A stretch of 64,000 bases of DNA, taken from positions 1 through 64,000 of the forward strand of contig JAWKQE010000014.1 of assembly GCA_041390305.1 (NCBI GenBank). The letters are read 5' to 3'. This DNA is from JACKCR01 sp041390305. Lineage in GTDB: Bacteria; Eisenbacteria; RBG-16-71-46; CAIMUX01. Within the stretch, counting starts at the first letter, position 1. Each line of letters starts with the position of its first letter. Made by a program: the position numbers and the translations under genes. This document shows, piece after piece, positions 60,007 to 64,000 of the stretch. The notes under the pieces were generated by a model. It had not been told where the DNA came from. It was given only the letters and a program-made list of their open reading frames with translations, and searched no databases.

Positions 60007-61014
60007 GTGAAGCTCGACTCGAACCGATTCGGCTGCTTCGGCAAGCTCCCCGTGAGCCGCGAGTTCCTCGTCGACGGCGCGGGAGAACTGGCGCGGAGTG
60101 GATTCGACACGTGGATGGCGGAGGGGCTCGGCCTCGCCAAGATGAGCGTGGGAAGCGACCGGTTCCGGAGCCTGGCGCTCGGCTTCTCCCCTCTCCGCTT
60201 CGTCTGGTCGATGCCGGAAGGCACCCGCGCCGCGACAGGAGTCCTCGTCCCGAGCGAGGACGGAGCCGGCCGGATCCATCCGTTCGCGGTCTTCGCGTGG
60301 GTCGACCGCGGCGAGAGCGCACCGGACGACCCGACCCACCCCCTCTTCGTCCGTCCGATCCACGACTATCTCGATCAGCTCCTCGCAGAGTGCCGCCGCG
60401 CCACCGATCCAGGATCGGTCCTGCAGGTGGTGCGGGGAGCGTCGTTCGCATTCGAACGCTCGGCCCATGACGAGTACGCCGCGTTCGTGCGCACCCGTTC
60501 GCTCGACGCGCTCTTCCGCGAACTCGACACCTCCCTGGAAGTGCCCGGCCTGGTCGGCGCACTGCGGGAGCAGCTCGTTCAGGCACTCCACGAGAGCGTG
60601 AGCTACCTCCGGGGACGGCCTGCGATCGACATCCGACTCGGCGTCCGCTGCCCGCTCGCGCCGAGCCTCGGCGCCACCTACCAGGTGTCCGTCTGGATCG
60701 ACCTCATCCGGCGGATCTTCGGCACCGCCGTCCCCGGACCGTGCAGCTTCTGGCCGCATCCGGGCGCGACGGAGTCTCCGGGCAGCGTGCGGCCGCCTGC
60801 CCTCGGCCCGGGATCGTTTCACTTCTTCTTCTCCCGGCCCGCCTCGGCGCAGTGGATCTCACTCTTCGATCCCGAGGCGAGTCTCGAGACGATCAGTGCG
60901 ATCGAGCAGCCCTATGCCGGCGATCCGGGCGACCGCATGTCTCCCGAGCTGAGAAACGTCATGCGCTCGCCCACCGCGACCCTCTCCGACCTCCTGGACC
61001 GGGTCCGCGGCTGA
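60007..61014 (+). CDS. tagF: T6SS post-translational regulator TagF
   Basis: A 335-residue TagF (SciT/ImpM family), which in Pseudomonas represses T6SS assembly independently of, or upstream of, the kinase-phosphatase switch. The N-terminal CFGKLPVSREFLVDGA and the FDTWMAEGL segment are diagnostic, followed by WSMPEGTRAATGVLVPSED and PFAVFAWVD; the C-terminal half is a second domain (GATYQVSVWIDLIRRIFG). The start is GTG at 60007 with a very strong AGGAGGATCCGGC ribosome-binding site. It is the last clear gene of the tssJ-to-tagF operon. Confidence 0.93.
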   Translation: MKLDSNRFGCFGKLPVSREFLVDGAGELARSGFDTWMAEGLGLAKMSVGSDRFRSLALGFSPLRFVWSMPEGTRAATGVLVPSEDGAGRIHPFAVFAWVDRGESAPDDPTHPLFVRPIHDYLDQLLAECRRATDPGSVLQVVRGASFAFERSAHDEYAAFVRTRSLDALFRELDTSLEVPGLVGALREQLVQALHESVSYLRGRPAIDIRLGVRCPLAPSLGATYQVSVWIDLIRRIFGTAVPGPCSFWPHPGATESPGSVRPPALGPGSFHFFFSRPASAQWISLFDPEASLETISAIEQPYAGDPGDRMSPELRNVMRSPTATLSDLLDRVRG

Positions 61015-61125
61015 CAGACCCAGCGCCGCCAACTTGACACACCCGGCGGGAAGCCCGATCGTCCCTCGGAAGGTCTCGCGGGGCGAAGACCTCCCATCGT
61101 GAAGCACAGGTAACACGGGGGACGA

Positions 61126-63330
61126 GTGCAGCTTCCCAATCGGCTCGGCGGATTCGAACTGACCCAGCGCCTCGGTTCCGGCGCCATGGGCACGGTCTAT
61201 TCCGCGATCCAGAGCGCGCTCGGCCGGCGCGTCGTCGTGAAGACCCTCCATCCGCATCTCATGGAGGATCCGGACCTCATCGCGCGCTTCCACCGGGAAG
61301 CCCGTCACGCCGCGGCCCTCCAGCACCCGAATACGGTTCAGGTCTACGACTTCGGTCTCGACGGCGACATCCACTACATCGCGATGGAGTTCGTCGACGG
61401 CCTCGATCTCAAGCAGATCCTCTCGCTCCTCGGCCCGTTCCCGAGCGAGATCGTCACGCTCGTGCTCCGCGACATCTGCCGCGGGATGGAGGCCGCGCAC
61501 GGACGGGACCTCGTCCACCGTGACATCAAGCCCGCGAACCTCATGATCACGCGGAGCGGTGTGGTCAAGGTGATGGACTTCGGGCTGGCCCGGGAGACGG
61601 CGGAGAGCAGCACGCTCACCCGCCACGGCTCCGTCATGGGCTCGGCCGCCTACATGTCGCCCGAGCAGGCGCAGGGCCTCCCCGTCGACCATCGCACCGA
61701 CGTCTTTTCCACCGGCCTCGTCGGCTACGAGATCGCGAGCAACGTGCGCGCCTTCCCCGGCGAGAACTACGCCGCGGTACTGCGCGCCGTCGTCTTCGAC
61801 GCGATGGAGCCACTGGAACGCCACCGGGAAGGACTCCCGTCCGAGCTCTACGACGTCATCCGCTCGATGACGACGAAGGAGCTGAACGAGCGCTGTCCGT
61901 CCATGTCCACGGCGCGGGACGCTCTCGAGTCCCTCGCCCAGCGAATGGGACTCCGCGGCGAGGACCGGATCCTCGCGGACTTCGTGCGCCGCGCGGACGA
62001 AGCCGCCGGGACCGGCAGGCAGACGCCCAGCCGCCCGGCCGGCTCCGACGCCACCGCCGCGGCCCCCCGGACGTCCGGAGCATCCGAAGAAACGGCCGTC
62101 GCCCCGGGGACCCGGATCGGCGGCGGGACGCAGACGGACTCGGTCGGCGCGGGTGAGGAGACCGCCGGACACGGCGGCGCTCCCGGGCCGGACGCCACCA
62201 CGGCGGCACCCGGGACCCACGTTGGCGCCGGAGCAGACGCGACGTCCGGCACGGCGGTAGGCACTGGCGGGCGGACCGGCGGGACCGGCGACGGCTCGCG
62301 CCCCGGCGGAACGGGCTCCGGCGGCGCGGGTGGAACGGCGTACGGCGCCGCAAGTGGCAGCCACCCCGGCACCGGCCCCGTCGGCGGTCCGGGCACCGGC
62401 GGAACGGGCTCCGGCGGCGTCGGAGCAGGTACCGGCGCAACCGCAACCGGCGCCAACGACGGCACTTCCGGCGGCGGGTTCCCCCGCGCGGCCATCTGGG
62501 CGGTCGTCGCCATCGTGCTCCTGGCCGGAGGTTTCTTCGGCTGGAAGGCAACTCGGAAGGCTCCCGAGCCGATACGTGTTCCGACAGCGTGCTGCTTCGA
62601 TGATGGAACCTGCCGCCTGCTCTCGGAGTCCGAGTGCCTGGCGGCCGGCGGATCGACGCAGCCGTCGGAATCGTGTGACCCGAACCCGTGTCCGCAGCCG
62701 ACCGGAGCCTGCTGCCTCGCGGACGGCTCCTGTCACGAGTGGACCGAGGAGGAGTGCCGGCGGAGAAACGGGGAGTTCGATGGAGACGGGACGACGTGCG
62801 CGGACGTCACGTGTGCCGAGCCGGAAGGGGCATGCTGCTTCGAGGACGGCACCTGCCGCGTGCGTAGCGAAGGCCGTTGTGATCGCGAGGGCGGAGAGTT
62901 CCAGGGTGTCGACTCGTCCTGCGAGCCGAATCCCTGTCGCGAACCGGATCCGACCGGCGCTTGTTGCACCGGTGAGGTCTGTACCGTGGTGACGAAGGCC
63001 GAATGCACGGACGGTGGAGGCACGTACAAGGGAGACGGGGTGGCCTGCGGCAGCAGCACCTGCGCCCAGTCACCACCGCGACCGGACGGAGCGATGTTCA
63101 CGATCGCAACGGCCCCGTGGATGATGGTCTCGATCGATGGAGGAGCGTATCAGGCACCGGAGAACCGGACTTTCCGGCAGAGACTCACCTTCGGACGACA
63201 CAGCTTCCGCGTCCAGAGCACCGAGGCCGGGATCGATACGACGTTCGTGGTCGACGTGAAGGCGGATGATCCGGGGATGATCCTCCTCAACATGCGCGAC
63301 TGTCGATGTGTGCGAAAGATGAAGCCCTAA
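61126..63330 (+). CDS. Transmembrane Ser/Thr protein kinase with Cys-rich repeat ectodomain
   Basis: A 734-residue kinase. The N-terminal catalytic domain (about 5-280) is complete: LGSGAMGTVYSA glycine loop, VVVKTLH lysine, HRDIKPANLM catalytic loop (about 131), DFGLA and APE-like SPEQ. A Gly/Thr/Ala-rich linker follows, then one transmembrane helix (about 456-477). The extracytoplasmic part has four repeats of about 40 residues with the pattern ACCFEDGTC...C...GG...C...PC (about 487-646). Next is a PEGA-like beta domain (about 656-734, TIATAPWMMVSIDGGAYQAPE). It starts with GTG at 61126, after a gap containing a TTGACA at 61034. By position it fits the PpkA role that controls T6SS through FHA; its matching phosphatase PppA is not in the window. 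Confidence 0.88.
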   Translation: MQLPNRLGGFELTQRLGSGAMGTVYSAIQSALGRRVVVKTLHPHLMEDPDLIARFHREARHAAALQHPNTVQVYDFGLDGDIHYIAMEFVDGLDLKQILSLLGPFPSEIVTLVLRDICRGMEAAHGRDLVHRDIKPANLMITRSGVVKVMDFGLARETAESSTLTRHGSVMGSAAYMSPEQAQGLPVDHRTDVFSTGLVGYEIASNVRAFPGENYAAVLRAVVFDAMEPLERHREGLPSELYDVIRSMTTKELNERCPSMSTARDALESLAQRMGLRGEDRILADFVRRADEAAGTGRQTPSRPAGSDATAAAPRTSGASEETAVAPGTRIGGGTQTDSVGAGEETAGHGGAPGPDATTAAPGTHVGAGADATSGTAVGTGGRTGGTGDGSRPGGTGSGGAGGTAYGAASGSHPGTGPVGGPGTGGTGSGGVGAGTGATATGANDGTSGGGFPRAAIWAVVAIVLLAGGFFGWKATRKAPEPIRVPTACCFDDGTCRLLSESECLAAGGSTQPSESCDPNPCPQPTGACCLADGSCHEWTEEECRRRNGEFDGDGTTCADVTCAEPEGACCFEDGTCRVRSEGRCDREGGEFQGVDSSCEPNPCREPDPTGACCTGEVCTVVTKAECTDGGGTYKGDGVACGSSTCAQSPPRPDGAMFTIATAPWMMVSIDGGAYQAPENRTFRQRLTFGRHSFRVQSTEAGIDTTFVVDVKADDPGMILLNMRDCRCVRKMKP

Positions 63331-63400
63331 CCAGGCCCGGACGCCGGTTTGCAGTGCACCGACGCGAGGGAAACGACCCGAGAACGGACGGAGACCCAAC

Positions 63401-64000
63401 ATGAACGGAACCCAAGTGAAACTGCTGGCGGCGACGGCGGTCCTCGCCGGTGTCCTCTCCCCCGTCCCGAGCATCGGGAGTCCGGGAGAAGACTCCGCCT
63501 GTGACGCCTACTGGAACCTCCAGTACGACCGCGCGATCGAACTCGCACAGGCCATCATCGCGTCGAGCGCCGCGGAGCAGGACAAGATCTCGGCCTACCA
63601 GTGCAAGGCGTGCTCTCACGTCGAGCGGAAACAGTTCGACCCGGCCAAGGACACCATCGCGGGCATGCTCTCCTTCGACCCGACGTCCCGCTTCTCGCCG
63701 GACACGACCTATCCCCCGGCCGTCATCGAGCTGTACAACGCGGTCCGGGACAGCCTCTACCCGGGCACGACCGACATCAACACCGTCGCGGTCGGTGACT
63801 TCGAGGACAACTCGATCTTCCAGGGGAAGTTCGGCGATCTCGACTTCTCGCTCTTCCAGCGCGCCCTGATCCACACGATCAACGCGGATCTGGCCGAAGC
63901 GACCGACCTCAAGCTCGTCGACCGCCAGCGGATCGAACAGATCACGCAGGAGCTGAAGCTGAACCAGTCCGGCTTCGTGAATCCGGAGCAGTCGGTCAAG
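63401..64000 (+). CDS. Secreted TolB/CsgG-like domain protein, cut by window end
   Basis: The frame begins at ATG 63401 and is still open at the last base. The N-terminus is a signal peptide (VKLLAATAVLAGVLSPVP, cleaved near SIG-S). Residues 30-110 form a TPR-like helical part (CDAYWNLQYDRAIELAQAII). The CsgG/TolB-like core begins at about 128 with NTVAVGDFEDN, then LKLVDRQRIEQITQELKL, closely matching the protein at 29819-30982 (TIAVGDI ... KIVDRQRLGVLMDEIGL) and the lipoprotein at 30979-32652. The repeated family on both flanks of the T6SS genes suggests a shared role in the envelope. The C-terminus is unknown. Confidence 0.8.
   Translation, partial: MNGTQVKLLAATAVLAGVLSPVPSIGSPGEDSACDAYWNLQYDRAIELAQAIIASSAAEQDKISAYQCKACSHVERKQFDPAKDTIAGMLSFDPTSRFSPDTTYPPAVIELYNAVRDSLYPGTTDINTVAVGDFEDNSIFQGKFGDLDFSLFQRALIHTINADLAEATDLKLVDRQRIEQITQELKLNQSGFVNPEQSVK

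Noticed and set aside
61034..61062. Perfect TTGACA before the kinase gene as a promoter
   Set aside because: The matching -10 (GATCGT) is poor, so I kept it as a remark in the kinase entry only.
1..64000. tRNA, rRNA or mobile-element genes
   Set aside because: No cloverleaf-like element, rRNA segment, transposase, integrase or terminal inverted repeat was recognised by eye. A dedicated search could still find a tRNA.

Overview
The window is 64 kb of GC-rich, densely coding DNA from a diderm bacterium. Evidence for two membranes is a lipid A-type acyltransferase, several lipoproteins, an outer-membrane barrel and a complete type VI secretion (T6SS) membrane complex. No rRNA or tRNA gene was seen, so the phylum cannot be fixed. 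The mix of a eukaryote-like IleRS, ectodomain repeats of the CC-DGTC type and a secreted protein ending in an SWGKVKQLY-like tail reminds me of uncultured FCB-type phyla such as Candidatus Eisenbacteria or Krumholzibacteriota. That placement is inference only.

Positions 1-16.4 kb are mostly housekeeping. They hold the 3' end of an HMG-CoA lyase gene, a secreted protein, an ArsR/DUF2087 regulator with a clear operator-like palindrome, and a translationally coupled ECF sigma factor plus large vWA (YfbK-like) membrane protein. Upstream of that pair are two tandem 24-residue membrane peptides with a shared C-terminus. Then come ileS, a histone-deacetylase-like amidohydrolase, a molybdenum-cofactor block (moeA-moaC-mobA) behind a PLP decarboxylase, and a Cys/Ser-rich repeat protein.

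Positions 16.8-29.5 kb hold a secreted cyclophilin, then an island (about 17.8-22.7 kb) where four consecutive genes (korA, korB, a glycosyltransferase and an LpxL-like acyltransferase) are all broken by single-base frameshifts. This looks more like local sequence error than decay. It is followed by a secreted protein with a leaderless-type promoter, a SNF2 helicase with its SWIM partner, and a CDF metal transporter.

Positions 29.8-64 kb are a T6SS island. A left module (TolB/CsgG-like secreted protein, lipoprotein with TPR, CsgG-like and peptidoglycan-binding parts, outer-membrane barrel, TssB-TssC-like fusion) runs on the + strand, followed by a two-component system. The sheath, tube and baseplate operon runs on the - strand (FHA, zinc ribbon, tssA, tssB, tssC, hcp, tagJ, tssE, tssF, tssG, clpV). 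A divergent + operon encodes three unknown proteins, tssJ, tssK, tssL, tssM and tagF, followed by a transmembrane Ser/Thr kinase and another TolB/CsgG-like gene cut by the window end. All core T6SS genes except vgrG (tssI) and PAAR are present. FHA, TagF and the kinase suggest post-translational control. The most unusual parts are the truncated TssBC-like fusion with its envelope-protein operon, the three unknown genes in the tss operon, and the paired tiny membrane peptides.
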